NCBI GenBank assembly: GCA_963760375.1 | Contig: CAVXCS010000005.1 | Span: forward strand, 1,426,001-1,490,000 | Length of the DNA stretch: 64,000 nucleotides | From: Pelagihabitans sp963760375 | GTDB taxonomy: Bacteria; Bacteroidota; Bacteroidia; Flavobacteriales; Flavobacteriaceae | Direction of reading: 5' to 3' | Part shown: positions 45,552-53,874 of the stretch, one piece after another | Layout: each line of letters starts with the position of its first letter | Position numbering within the stretch: the first letter of the stretch is position 1 | Made by a program: the position numbers and the translations under genes | Notes under the pieces: generated by a model | The model's input: only the letters and a program-made list of their open reading frames with translations | Database searches by the model: none | Told to the model about the DNA's origin: nothing

Positions 45552-46405
45552 TACAGGACCATTTTTTCGATTGGACATACCAGGATACCTTCGGCCCCAG
45601 CTTCCTTCAGCTCATCGATCACTTCCCAAAATTTGTCTTTATTGAGTACAGTGTGCACCGAGCTCCATCCTTCTTCCGCCAAAGGCAACACCGTTGGACT
45701 TCTCATACCGGGCAGCAATTTCAAAATCCCATCCAATTTATCGTTGGGAGCGTTGAGCAATATGTATTTAGACTGTCTTGCCTGCAAGACCGACTTTATC
45801 CTGAACTGCAATTTTGAAAGGATCTGTCTTCTTTCGTCAGAAATTTTTGGGGAGACCGCCAAAACAGCCTCACTGGTGAGCATTACCTCTACCTCTTTGA
45901 GGTTGTTTTTGAAAAGGGTGCTGCCACTAGAAACAATGTCGCAAATTGCATCGGCAAGGCCAATATTTGGGGCGATCTCCACCGAACCATTGATGATGTG
46001 CAATTCGGCCGATACACCTTTTGCTTTTAAATATTGTTGAACCGTATTGGGATATGAAGTGGCGATACGTTTCCCCTGTAAATCCTGTATCGATTGGTAT
46101 CTGATCGATTTGGGAACCGCTAGGGAAACCTTGCATTTGGAGAATCCAAGCTTTACTGCCACTGTGATGTCCTCTCCTTTTTCCACCAGCACATTTTCAC
46201 CTATGATCGCAATATCAACAACCCCGTCCCGCAAATATTGGGGGATATCTCCGTTTCGGAGATAAAACACCTCCAACGGAAAGTTTCGCGAAGAAGCTTT
46301 CAGCTGATCTTTGCCATTATCGATGGAGATGCCACAGTCTTTCAGTATATCGAGCGATTCCTCATTGAGCCTGCCCGCTTTTTGTATGGCAATTCTAATT
46401 TTCAT
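45551..46405 (-). CDS. hisG: ATP phosphoribosyltransferase, long form
   Basis: About 284 residues; the second of two adjacent Met codons (MKIRIAIQKAGRL) is preferred. Long HisG form with a C-terminal ACT-like domain (LLPGMRSPTVLPLAEEGWSSVHTV) for histidine feedback. PRPP loop is DIVSSGSTL. First committed enzyme of the operon, following a leader with a His-rich peptide and intrinsic terminator. Confidence 0.97.
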   Translation of the reverse strand: MKIRIAIQKAGRLNEESLDILKDCGISIDNGKDQLKASSRNFPLEVFYLRNGDIPQYLRDGVVDIAIIGENVLVEKGEDITVAVKLGFSKCKVSLAVPKSIRYQSIQDLQGKRIATSYPNTVQQYLKAKGVSAELHIINGSVEIAPNIGLADAICDIVSSGSTLFKNNLKEVEVMLTSEAVLAVSPKISDERRQILSKLQFRIKSVLQARQSKYILLNAPNDKLDGILKLLPGMRSPTVLPLAEEGWSSVHTVLNKDKFWEVIDELKEAGAEGILVCPIEKMVL

Positions 46406-46471
46406 CATTTATAACTTTTTTGTTCCTTACGGTCATAATCTCTTTTAAAGTGGATTTGATCTGAATCATCC

Positions 46472-46507
46472 TTAAAAACAAAACCCGTTTGATTTCTCAA
46501 ACGGGTT
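46472..46507 (-). terminator. Attenuator terminator in his leader
   Basis: On the minus strand AACCCGTTTGA, loop GAAA, TCAAACGGGTT: an 11-bp perfect stem with a stable GNRA-like loop, followed by TTGTTTTTAA. It lies between the His-rich leader peptide and hisG, ~77 nt before the hisG start, where an operon has no use for an unconditional terminator. Confidence 0.88.
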
Positions 46508-46538
46508 GTAAAATATGTTGTACTACGACAATACACTT

Positions 46539-46592
46539 TTACCTCGCTTGAGCGCAGTGGTAAAAATGATGATGTGTAGTTTTGTTTCTCAT
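46539..46592 (-). CDS. His operon leader peptide MRNKTTHHHFYHCAQAR
   Basis: An 18-codon frame, ATG at 46592, TAA at 46539, encoding MRNKTTHHHFYHCAQAR, with four His codons within six. It lies directly upstream of the attenuator terminator and hisG. A stem TTTTACC / GGTAAAA (46537-46565) pairs the His-codon end with the stop-codon region, and the downstream half can instead pair with TTTTAC at 46508-46513. Ribosome stalling at His codons would free that half. A weak -7 candidate TAATTTTA (46600-46607) suggests a very short 5' end. The exact antiterminator cannot be settled by eye. Confidence 0.82.
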   Translation of the reverse strand: MRNKTTHHHFYHCAQAR

Positions 46593-46647
46593 TGAGCCGT
46601 AAAATTAAAACATTTTGGCTTTCAAAAAAAGTCCGATGTAAAAATTA

Positions 46648-47466
46648 TTAATTATTTCCCAGAATTATTGGCATACCGGTATCGCCACTACCTATGATTA
46701 CTACTTTCGAATTGGGAGACTCGGCTAATTTCATAGTTGCTTCTATCCCTTTGTCCCTTAAAATTTGATCGTTCAGGGAGGCACTCAATATGCGGTTGGC
46801 ATCCGCTTTTCCTTGGGCTTCAATACGTACTTTCTGTGCTTCCTTATCGGCGGTAACCAATCGGAACTCATATTCCAGCGACTCTTGTTCCTGCTTCAGT
46901 TTGCGTTCAATGGCTTCCTTTATTGTAGGGGGTAATGTTACATCGCGCACCAAAACGTCGTTGAGCTGAATATACTGCGGTTCGAGAATCTTCTTGGTTT
47001 CTTCGAAAATCTCATTTTGAATGGCGTCGCGCTTTGTCGAATATAACTGTTCTGGGGTATATCGACCTACAACGCTTCGGGTGGCAGAACGTATGGCCGG
47101 AATGATAACGCTGTTCAAATATTGTTCCCCTCTGGTTTGGTGCAACAAGCCAACGGTTTGGGCCTGAGGCTGATAGAGCACGGAAGCATCCAGTTTAATT
47201 TCCAAGCCGTTGGAGGATAAGACCGACATTTCCCTTTCGAAAAGTTCCTGTTGCCTTACGTTATAAGTAAATACTTTGTTCCAGGGCGCCACGATGTGAA
47301 ATCCCTCTCCCAATGCGGGTTCATCGGTGACCACTCCATCCCCGAAGGTCTGGTAAAGCACGCCTGCCTCCCCGGAGCCTATGGTTACGGCCGATTTGGT
47401 TATTAGGATAATCAAGGCGATGATAATGAAGATTGCCGGTAGGGCAATTTTTGGTAATTTGTCCAT
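46648..47466 (-). CDS. Prohibitin-family (SPFH domain) membrane protein
   Basis: 272 residues. N-terminal membrane helix (~9-28) and an SPFH/Band 7 domain (~30-215): VGSGEAGVLYQTFG-like start, FTYNVRQQE, VGRYTPEQLYSTKRDAIQ and a long charged helix (EAIERKLKQEQESLEYEF). C-terminus is Gly/Ile-rich. Related proteins form membrane rings that modulate proteases such as FtsH. It is 15 nt after a BatA-like VWA gene. Confidence 0.88.
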   Translation of the reverse strand: MDKLPKIALPAIFIIIALIILITKSAVTIGSGEAGVLYQTFGDGVVTDEPALGEGFHIVAPWNKVFTYNVRQQELFEREMSVLSSNGLEIKLDASVLYQPQAQTVGLLHQTRGEQYLNSVIIPAIRSATRSVVGRYTPEQLYSTKRDAIQNEIFEETKKILEPQYIQLNDVLVRDVTLPPTIKEAIERKLKQEQESLEYEFRLVTADKEAQKVRIEAQGKADANRILSASLNDQILRDKGIEATMKLAESPNSKVVIIGSGDTGMPIILGNN

Positions 47467-47481
47467 TTATTCTATTTTTTT

Positions 47482-49500
47482 TTAAGTTAATCCGTTGTAT
47501 TTCCTGATAAACCACTCTAAAGAAAGTGTGGTTACGATAATCCCCAATAAGTATCGAAAATCGATTAAAGGTACAACATTTTGTTCGCTTTTCTGTGTCG
47601 GAACAAACTGATCGGTATTGAGCAAATCACTTATCATCCGAGCCGTTTCCGAAGGAGCATAGGATTGACCTTCGGTACTCGCCGAGAATCGTTGCAATTT
47701 TCGGTAATCGCTCGATAACAATTGTTGCTCCAAATCAAAGTCCAGGATAACAAAGCGACCCGATTCCTTAAGGTCTTCGTTATCCACAAAGGCCGTAAAT
47801 GCATATTCACCAGGAGACAGACCCGTTAAATCGGCTTCATAATAGCCGTTTTTAAGCAGCATGGGTATTTCCAATGGGGCTCCCGTTTTATTTTGTTTTA
47901 ATTGAAGGATAATAGTCGCATTGGAATCGAAAATATAGGCCGCATCGAAATAAACCGCGGTAAGTTTCGCCTGATTGCTTCCCTCATAAACCGGTCGGTA
48001 GTCTACTGAAAACCTATTTTTGGACTTGTTGGTGGTTAGATAGAGCACCAATTTGCCCATGAATTCATCGAAGTTGTCAAAACTTTGGGAGTTGCGATAC
48101 GATTGCATGCGCCATTTCCAAATGTTCTCGCCGAACAATACAGCCTCGCGCTCAGGGCTTGAAGACATCAACACCAACATCGGCTCTCCCATGTCTATCC
48201 CCTTGATGCGCTGGGTGATCAAAGTTTCATGGGACTTGTTAATTATGGCTTCTCCCAAATCGTTTTCCAAGGGCGGATAGTCTTCTATTGAAACCTCAGC
48301 GATATTGAATAAAGTAAATCCACGGTTGATCTGGGGAGTGACCTCTTCTGACTGGAAATAACTTTTATAAGTAAAACTGTTCTGAATCATATTCAAAAAG
48401 TTCCAATCGGTCTGCGGACCCGTAATCGTGAAAATATTTCCTTTTCTTTGTTTTAAATATTGGTAAATCGGTCGAAAGGAAGTCGTTGGCTGATACAGCA
48501 CGAAAAGATCTGTTTCTTCCAAAGTATTCGGATTTACGGTGGGTTTCAAAACAGATACCGATCGTTGTTCATTGCTTTCAATGCTCTTTTTTATCGTCCC
48601 CAAATCGGGATGCAGGATTTCTGAAATAATGGCAACGTTGGTTTTTTCATCAATGACCTCTATGGCAAGTTGTCTTCGATTATTGACCGTATTCCTTTCA
48701 TTTTCAATATTTTCTACCGATACTGAAATATTCTTCAATCCCACCGACCTGGCATCTACGAGGGTATTGATGGTTTTGCTATTCGCCGTTTTCGTAAAAT
48801 TGATCTTTTCCCGATAAACCGATTTACCATCAAAAGCGATGTTGAGAGTGGTGGTTATGGAACCGTTACCTTCATAATTTACATATACCTCCAGCGGGAA
48901 TTTATTGTTTAAAAAGGCATAGCGATTGGCAATGACTTGTGAGATGCGAAGGTCCTCATATCTGGTGGTGTCTCCCACAACAATGGAATATACCGGTCTG
49001 TTGAGGCTATTGGCGTAATACTCGTAGTCCTCGCCCAAGGTTTGATTGCCATCAGAAATCAGGACGATGGCTCCAGGGGACTTACCGGCGATGGCTTGGA
49101 CCGATTTTAGCGCTTTCGTTATGTTAGTGTTGTTTTCATCGAAACTGAGACTGTCATTGGAATTCAAATCATCCCCAAAACCGTAAAACTGCACATTGAA
49201 CCGCTCAGACAGCGCTTTGGCCTGGTTCAAGACCTCAAGGGTATTTTGCACATCGGCCTCTTTGACGGAAGACGAATTGTCGACAAGAACCCAAAGATTC
49301 GACTTTTCCAGAACGTATTTATTCCTTTTAAAAAGGGGATTGATCAATAAAAGTAAAAGGCCAAACCAACTTAAAAAACGAAGTGAAGAAAGCAAGATGC
49401 CTATTTTTCCAATTGCCTTACGTCTATATCGGTATTGAAAAAGGACAAGTCCCAAGGCCAGCATAGTGGCCAATATAATGAATGGTATGGTTTGTTGCAT
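47482..49500 (-). CDS. BatA/BatB-like VWA membrane protein
   Basis: About 672 residues from MQQTIPFIILATMLALG. Two N-terminal helices, then a von Willebrand A domain with a partial MIDAS (LVDNSSSVKEAD; ISDGNQTLGED), a beta-rich periplasmic region (~200-600) with a BatA-like carboxyl domain (GLSPGEYAFTAFVD), and a C-terminal helix (LLGIIVTTLSLEWFI). Flavobacterial proteins of this shape are of unknown function and are often linked to aerotolerance (Bat) homologues. Paired with the prohibitin gene. Confidence 0.8.
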   Translation of the reverse strand: MQQTIPFIILATMLALGLVLFQYRYRRKAIGKIGILLSSLRFLSWFGLLLLLINPLFKRNKYVLEKSNLWVLVDNSSSVKEADVQNTLEVLNQAKALSERFNVQFYGFGDDLNSNDSLSFDENNTNITKALKSVQAIAGKSPGAIVLISDGNQTLGEDYEYYANSLNRPVYSIVVGDTTRYEDLRISQVIANRYAFLNNKFPLEVYVNYEGNGSITTTLNIAFDGKSVYREKINFTKTANSKTINTLVDARSVGLKNISVSVENIENERNTVNNRRQLAIEVIDEKTNVAIISEILHPDLGTIKKSIESNEQRSVSVLKPTVNPNTLEETDLFVLYQPTTSFRPIYQYLKQRKGNIFTITGPQTDWNFLNMIQNSFTYKSYFQSEEVTPQINRGFTLFNIAEVSIEDYPPLENDLGEAIINKSHETLITQRIKGIDMGEPMLVLMSSSPEREAVLFGENIWKWRMQSYRNSQSFDNFDEFMGKLVLYLTTNKSKNRFSVDYRPVYEGSNQAKLTAVYFDAAYIFDSNATIILQLKQNKTGAPLEIPMLLKNGYYEADLTGLSPGEYAFTAFVDNEDLKESGRFVILDFDLEQQLLSSDYRKLQRFSASTEGQSYAPSETARMISDLLNTDQFVPTQKSEQNVVPLIDFRYLLGIIVTTLSLEWFIRKYNGLT

Positions 49501-49611
49501 AAGCATGGGCATCCAAGGGTGTTTTTGGGTCTAGGAAGCCATTTATTAGGGGCCTGAATACAAATTTTGTATGGTCACCTTCAATATTGCCAGGTATTAC
49601 AAAGGAAATGT

Positions 49612-50358
49612 TCAGGTAAGCATTCCCCCATCAACGTTCAATACTTGTCCGGTAATATAGGCCGACAGATCCGAGGCCAAAAACAAACAGGCATTGGCCA
49701 CATCTTCAGGAGTACCGCCCCTTTTGAGTGGAATGCCATCGCGCCATCCCTGTACTACTTTTTCATCCAATTTATCTGTCATTTCGGTTTCAATAAAACC
49801 TGGCGCAATCGCATTGCAACGAATATTCCTAGATCCCAATTCCAATGCGACCGATTTGGTGAAGCCGATCATACCTGCCTTTGAAGCGGCGTAGTTGGTT
49901 TGGCCGGCATTCCCTTTTACACCGACCACGCTACTCATGTTGATAATGGACCCTTTTCGTTGTTTGAGCATGGTGCGCTGAACGGCCTTTGTCATGTTAA
50001 AAACCGACTTCAGGTTGGTTTCGATGACACTGTCAAAATCTTCTTCCCCCATGCGCATCAACAGGTTGTCTTTAGTGATGCCCGCATTATTGACCAACAC
50101 GTCGATTCCCCCAAAATCTTCCAAAACTTTCGTTATGAGTTCCTCGGATTGCTCGAAACTGGCCGCATTGCTTTTATAGGCTTTGGCCTTCACCCCAATC
50201 GATTGCAATTTCTTTTCCAATTCCAGAGCCGGGGCTTCGCTAGAGCTAAAGGTAAAGGCAACATTGGCCCCATTTTCAGCAAAAACCTGAGCAATGCCCA
50301 TACCTATGCCTCGACTGGCACCTGTAATGATCACATTTTTTCCTTCAAGTAGTTTCAT
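49612..50358 (-). CDS. fabG: 3-oxoacyl-[acyl-carrier-protein] reductase
   Basis: 248 residues, short-chain dehydrogenase: TGASRGIGMGIA NADP motif, NNAGI, catalytic Ser (~142), YAASK with Tyr156 and Lys160. Reduces beta-ketoacyl-ACP in fatty acid elongation. The 249-residue size and GGTPEDVANACLFL C-terminus match FabG rather than other SDRs. Confidence 0.93.
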   Translation of the reverse strand: MKLLEGKNVIITGASRGIGMGIAQVFAENGANVAFTFSSSEAPALELEKKLQSIGVKAKAYKSNAASFEQSEELITKVLEDFGGIDVLVNNAGITKDNLLMRMGEEDFDSVIETNLKSVFNMTKAVQRTMLKQRKGSIINMSSVVGVKGNAGQTNYAASKAGMIGFTKSVALELGSRNIRCNAIAPGFIETEMTDKLDEKVVQGWRDGIPLKRGGTPEDVANACLFLASDLSAYITGQVLNVDGGMLT

Positions 50359-50404
50359 GATATTTTTTATTGGTTCGGTGATTTATTTAAAGGTTGCCCT
50401 AGGT

Positions 50405-50438
50405 AAGGAACCCAAACAGCTGTGGGTCCTTTTTTTTG
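50405..50438 (+). terminator. Terminator-like hairpin on plus strand
   Basis: AAGGAACCCA / TGGGTCCTT with one bulged A and an 8-nt T run on the plus strand, in the fabG leader. No plus-strand gene is upstream, so it would only stop antisense transcription from fabG's side; on the minus strand it lacks a T tract. Confidence 0.4.
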
Positions 50439-50443
50439 GAATA

Positions 50444-50481
50444 AACAAAAATCCATCGAACTAAAAGTAAGGACGATGGAT
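50444..50481 (-). terminator. Intrinsic terminator after sucD
   Basis: Minus-strand stem ATCCATCG / CGATGGAT with a 15-nt loop followed by TTTTGTTT, 45 nt downstream of the sucD stop. Loop is large, so efficiency is uncertain. Confidence 0.55.
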
Positions 50482-50525
50482 AAAATGCAAGGCTTATTTT
50501 GATAATTTTTAACAAAATGGGGCGA

Positions 50526-51398
50526 TTAAGCCATCACCTCTGCCACCTTTTTACCGATCTCGGCGGGGGAATCGACCACATGTATCCCACATTCCCTCAT
50601 AATTCTTTTTTTCGCCTGGGCCGTATCGTCACTCCCACCCACAATGGCTCCGGCATGGCCCATGGTGCGTCCCGCAGGAGCGGTTTCCCCGGCAATAAAA
50701 CCTACAATGGGTTTTTTGCTGCCACTGGCCTTATACCAATTTGCGGCATCGGCTTCCAATTGACCACCGATTTCCCCGATCATTACTACGCATTTGGTTT
50801 CCGGGTCGTTGATCAGAAGTTCAACCGCCTGTTTGGTGGTCGTGCCTATGATGGGATCCCCCCCTATTCCGATCGCCGTAGTGATGCCCAAACCTTGGCG
50901 AACCACCTGATCGGCAGCTTCATAGGTCAAGGTACCTGATTTTGAAACGATTCCCACATTTCCCTTTTTAAAGACAAAGCCTGGCATGATACCTACCTTG
51001 GCCTCCCCTGGCGTAATGACTCCCGGGCAATTCGGTCCTATCAAGCGGCAATCCATATTTTTTATGTAATTGGCGACCATCACCATATCAGCTACCGGAA
51101 TCCCTTCGGTAATCGTGATGATCACTTTGATTCCGGCACTGGCAGCCTCCATAATGGCATCGGCAGCAAAAGCAGGTGGCACAAAAATAATCGTGGTATC
51201 TGCCCCAACTTTTTTGACTGCTTCCTCCACCGTATTAAAAACAGGTTTGCCCAAGTGTTCCTGCCCTCCTTTGCCAGGGGTAACACCCCCAACCACATTG
51301 GTTCCGTATTCTATCATTTGTTCGGCATGGAATGTACCTTCACTGCCTGTAAAGCCTTGTACTATGATTTTGGAGTTTTTATTGACTAGGACACTCAT
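50526..51398 (-). CDS. sucD: Succinyl-CoA synthetase alpha subunit
   Basis: 290 residues. CoA-binding Rossmann domain (GFTGSEGTFHAEQMIEYGTNVVGGVTPGKGG is the family start) and the phosphohistidine loop GRTMGHAGAIVGG with His248. TCA-cycle step from succinyl-CoA to succinate. The beta subunit gene is not in the window, which is common in Bacteroidota. A -7 candidate precedes it. Confidence 0.96.
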   Translation of the reverse strand: MSVLVNKNSKIIVQGFTGSEGTFHAEQMIEYGTNVVGGVTPGKGGQEHLGKPVFNTVEEAVKKVGADTTIIFVPPAFAADAIMEAASAGIKVIITITEGIPVADMVMVANYIKNMDCRLIGPNCPGVITPGEAKVGIMPGFVFKKGNVGIVSKSGTLTYEAADQVVRQGLGITTAIGIGGDPIIGTTTKQAVELLINDPETKCVVMIGEIGGQLEADAANWYKASGSKKPIVGFIAGETAPAGRTMGHAGAIVGGSDDTAQAKKRIMRECGIHVVDSPAEIGKKVAEVMA

Positions 51399-51459
51399 TT
51401 CTATTGGGTTTTCTGGTTTACGTATTTCTTTTCAGGGTCGGGTATTTTTCTCAATGAAG

Positions 51460-51467
51460 CAAAAATA
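51460..51467 (-). promoter_or_regulatory. Candidate -7 element TATTTTTG for sucD
   Basis: A perfect TAnnTTTG on the minus strand 61 nt before sucD, in the 105-nt gap after the lpxD paralogue, consistent with sucD being independent of the lipid A/efp operon. Confidence 0.4.
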
Positions 51468-51503
51468 TGGGTTTATCGATGATTTTTAAAGCAATGGTGC
51501 CGA

Positions 51504-52436
51504 TTATTCCTCCAATCGCTTCAATATATCCGGAATCATCTTGGCATACGCCATTTGTTTCAATTTCTCCCTAGATTCTTCAATGGGGGTGCCGAAATAG
51601 CTTTTGCCTCCGGCCACCGATTTTGTTACTCCAGTCTGTCCCATGATTACGGCTTTTTTTCCAATGGTGATACCGCTGGTGGTGCCAACTTGTCCCCATA
51701 AGGTCACTTCGTCCTCGATCACCACACAACCGGCGATGCCGGTCTGTGAAGCGATCAAACATTTTTCACCGATGACCGTATCGTGGCCTACATGGACCTG
51801 ATTGTCCAATTTGGTTCCCTTTTTTATCGTTGTATCTCCGGTAACGCCTTTATCTATGGTACATAAAGCCCCTATTTCAACATAATCCTCCAGAATTACC
51901 CGACCCCCTGATTTTAGCTTATCGAAACCCTCTGGCCGGTTTTTGTAGTAAAAAGCATCAGATCCCAAAACCGAGCCGGAATGAATGACCACGTGATTAC
52001 CGATCACACAATTGTCGTAAATGGAAACATTGGCATGGATCAAGCAGTCATTTCCTATGACCACATTGTTGCCGATAAAGGTATTTGGTTGCACTATTGT
52101 GTTATTTCCAATCTTGGCGGATTTCGCGATCAGCCCATTTGCTTTGGTAAATGGTTTAAAAAATTCGGTGAGCTTGTTGAAATCACGAAAAGGATCTTCG
52201 GATATCAAAAGCGCCTTGCCGTCGGGACAATCGACTTTCTTATTGATCAAAACAACGGAGGCCACCGAGTTTAAGGCCTTATCGTAGTACTTAGGATGAT
52301 CCACGAATACGATATCGCCATGGGTTACGACATGAATTTCATTCATTCCTTGAACCTCAAAGTCATCCTTTCCTACATATTCGATATCGAGTATGGCTGC
52401 AATTTGCTTTAGGGGATATGGACTTGGGAACTTCAA
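51504..52436 (-). CDS. LpxD-like UDP-3-O-acyl-glucosamine N-acyltransferase paralogue
   Basis: 310 residues. N-terminal uridine-binding-like domain (GDIVFVDHPKYYDKAL) and a left-handed beta-helix of hexapeptide repeats (IGNNTIVQPN, IGNDCLIHAN, IGNHVVIHSG). The LpxD-type catalytic His context QVHVGHDTVIG is kept. It differs from the true LpxD at 55272 by lacking the long C-terminal helical part and by ending in a Lys-rich tail. Whether it acylates lipid A or another sugar is unknown. It follows efp by 76 nt. Confidence 0.8.
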   Translation of the reverse strand: MKFPSPYPLKQIAAILDIEYVGKDDFEVQGMNEIHVVTHGDIVFVDHPKYYDKALNSVASVVLINKKVDCPDGKALLISEDPFRDFNKLTEFFKPFTKANGLIAKSAKIGNNTIVQPNTFIGNNVVIGNDCLIHANVSIYDNCVIGNHVVIHSGSVLGSDAFYYKNRPEGFDKLKSGGRVILEDYVEIGALCTIDKGVTGDTTIKKGTKLDNQVHVGHDTVIGEKCLIASQTGIAGCVVIEDEVTLWGQVGTTSGITIGKKAVIMGQTGVTKSVAGGKSYFGTPIEESREKLKQMAYAKMIPDILKRLEE

Positions 52437-52512
52437 TGTTTTATATTTTGATTATGATTTCAGCCATTAAGATTACCCTATGGGAAAGATCGGCATCTGA
52501 CTTCTTTCGTGG

Positions 52513-53079
52513 CTATTCTTTGACCCTTTCCATATAATTTCCCGTTGCGGTATCGATCTTTATTTTGTCTCCCTCATTGATAAAAAGAGGAACGTTGACA
52601 TTGGCCCCGGTCTCCACCTTGGCTGGCTTGGTGGCGTTGGTGGCCGTATTTCCCTTTACCCCAGGTTCTGCATAGGTAATCTCCAGCACCACACTTGCTG
52701 GCATATCTACCGATAAGGGCATGCTATCCTCTGTATTGAACAAGATGGTGACCACCTCGCCTTCCTTCAAAAGATCAGGGGCATCCAAGGTGCTTTTCTG
52801 AAGGGTAATTTGGTTGTAATCATCGGTGTTCATAAAATGGTAGGTCTCTCCATCGGCATACAAAAATTGATAGGATCGGGTCTCCACCCTTACGTCCTCA
52901 ATTTTATGGCCTGCGGAAAACGTATTGTCCAGAACCTTTCCATTGGTCACACTCTTGAGTTTGGTGCGAACAAAAGCCGGACCTTTTCCGGGCTTGACAT
53001 GCAAAAACTCGATGATTTTATAGATGTCGTTATTGTAACGGATGCATAATCCTTTTCTAATATCTGATGTTGATGCCAT
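52513..53079 (-). CDS. efp: Elongation factor P
   Basis: 188 residues with the three beta-barrel domains. Domain I loop HVKPGKGPAFVRTKLKS has the modifiable Lys position (KPGKGPA). Domain III ends with GVKGNTATNATKPAKVETGANVNVPLFINEGDKI-type sequence. Relieves polyproline stalling. Embedded 8 nt after lpxA, a conserved Bacteroidota neighbourhood. Confidence 0.97.
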   Translation of the reverse strand: MASTSDIRKGLCIRYNNDIYKIIEFLHVKPGKGPAFVRTKLKSVTNGKVLDNTFSAGHKIEDVRVETRSYQFLYADGETYHFMNTDDYNQITLQKSTLDAPDLLKEGEVVTILFNTEDSMPLSVDMPASVVLEITYAEPGVKGNTATNATKPAKVETGANVNVPLFINEGDKIKIDTATGNYMERVKE

Positions 53080-53087
53080 AAATAAAT

Positions 53088-53873
53088 TTAGGTTGTACTG
53101 AAATAGCCTTTCATGATGCCTCGTTGCGAATCCCTTATAAATTGAAGGATTTCATCCCGTTCCGGCGTTGCTTCCATTTCGGCTTCTATGATTTGAACTG
53201 CTTGTGAATTGTTATAATTTTTTTGATAAAGGATCCTATAAATGTTCTGTATCTCACGGATCTTTTCTGACGCAAAACCCCGTCTTCGCAAACCAACCGA
53301 ATTGATACCGACATAGGATAAGGGCTCTCTCGCCGCTTTTACATAGGGCGGCACATCCTTTCGAACCAATGAACCCCCGGTAACAAAGGCATGTTGCCCG
53401 ATCGACACGAACTGGTGCACAGCCACCAAACCGGCCAAAATAACATTGTCCCCAATGGTGACGTGGCCCGCTAGGGTAGAATTGTTCGAGAAAATACAAT
53501 TGTCGCCCACCACACAGTCGTGGGCCACATGGCAGTAGGCCATGATCAAACAATTTTTGCCGATCACGGTCTTGTTTCTGTCGGAAGTGCCCTTATGGAT
53601 GGTGGCGCATTCCCTGATCGTCGTATTGTTTCCGATGCTCACCGTCGTTTCTTCCCCATCATATTTCAAATCTTGCGGCGGGGCGGAAATAACCGCGCCT
53701 GGAAAAATATTGCAGTTCTTGCCAATTCTGGCCCCTTCCATGATGGTCACGTTCGAACCGATCCAGGTACCATCACCTATGGTAACATTATTGTGTATCG
53801 TGGTAAATGGTTCGACCACTACATTTTTTGCAATTTTTGCGCCAGGATGAATGTAGGCAAGCGGTTGGTTCAT
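53088..53873 (-). CDS. lpxA: UDP-N-acetylglucosamine acyltransferase
   Basis: 261 residues, hexapeptide left-handed beta-helix: IHPGAKIAKNVVVEPF at the start, AYCHVAHDCVVGDN with the catalytic His, NNSTLAGHVTIGD, and a C-terminal helical bundle. First step of lipid A synthesis. 1 nt after lpxC/fabZ. Confidence 0.97.
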   Translation of the reverse strand: MNQPLAYIHPGAKIAKNVVVEPFTTIHNNVTIGDGTWIGSNVTIMEGARIGKNCNIFPGAVISAPPQDLKYDGEETTVSIGNNTTIRECATIHKGTSDRNKTVIGKNCLIMAYCHVAHDCVVGDNCIFSNNSTLAGHVTIGDNVILAGLVAVHQFVSIGQHAFVTGGSLVRKDVPPYVKAAREPLSYVGINSVGLRRRGFASEKIREIQNIYRILYQKNYNNSQAVQIIEAEMEATPERDEILQFIRDSQRGIMKGYFSTT

Positions 53874-53874
53874 G

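Noticed and set aside
49558..49572. 15-nt palindrome ATACAAATTTTGTAT between fabG and the VWA gene
   Set aside because: Perfect but AT-rich and single; could be an operator, yet not distinguishable from chance.
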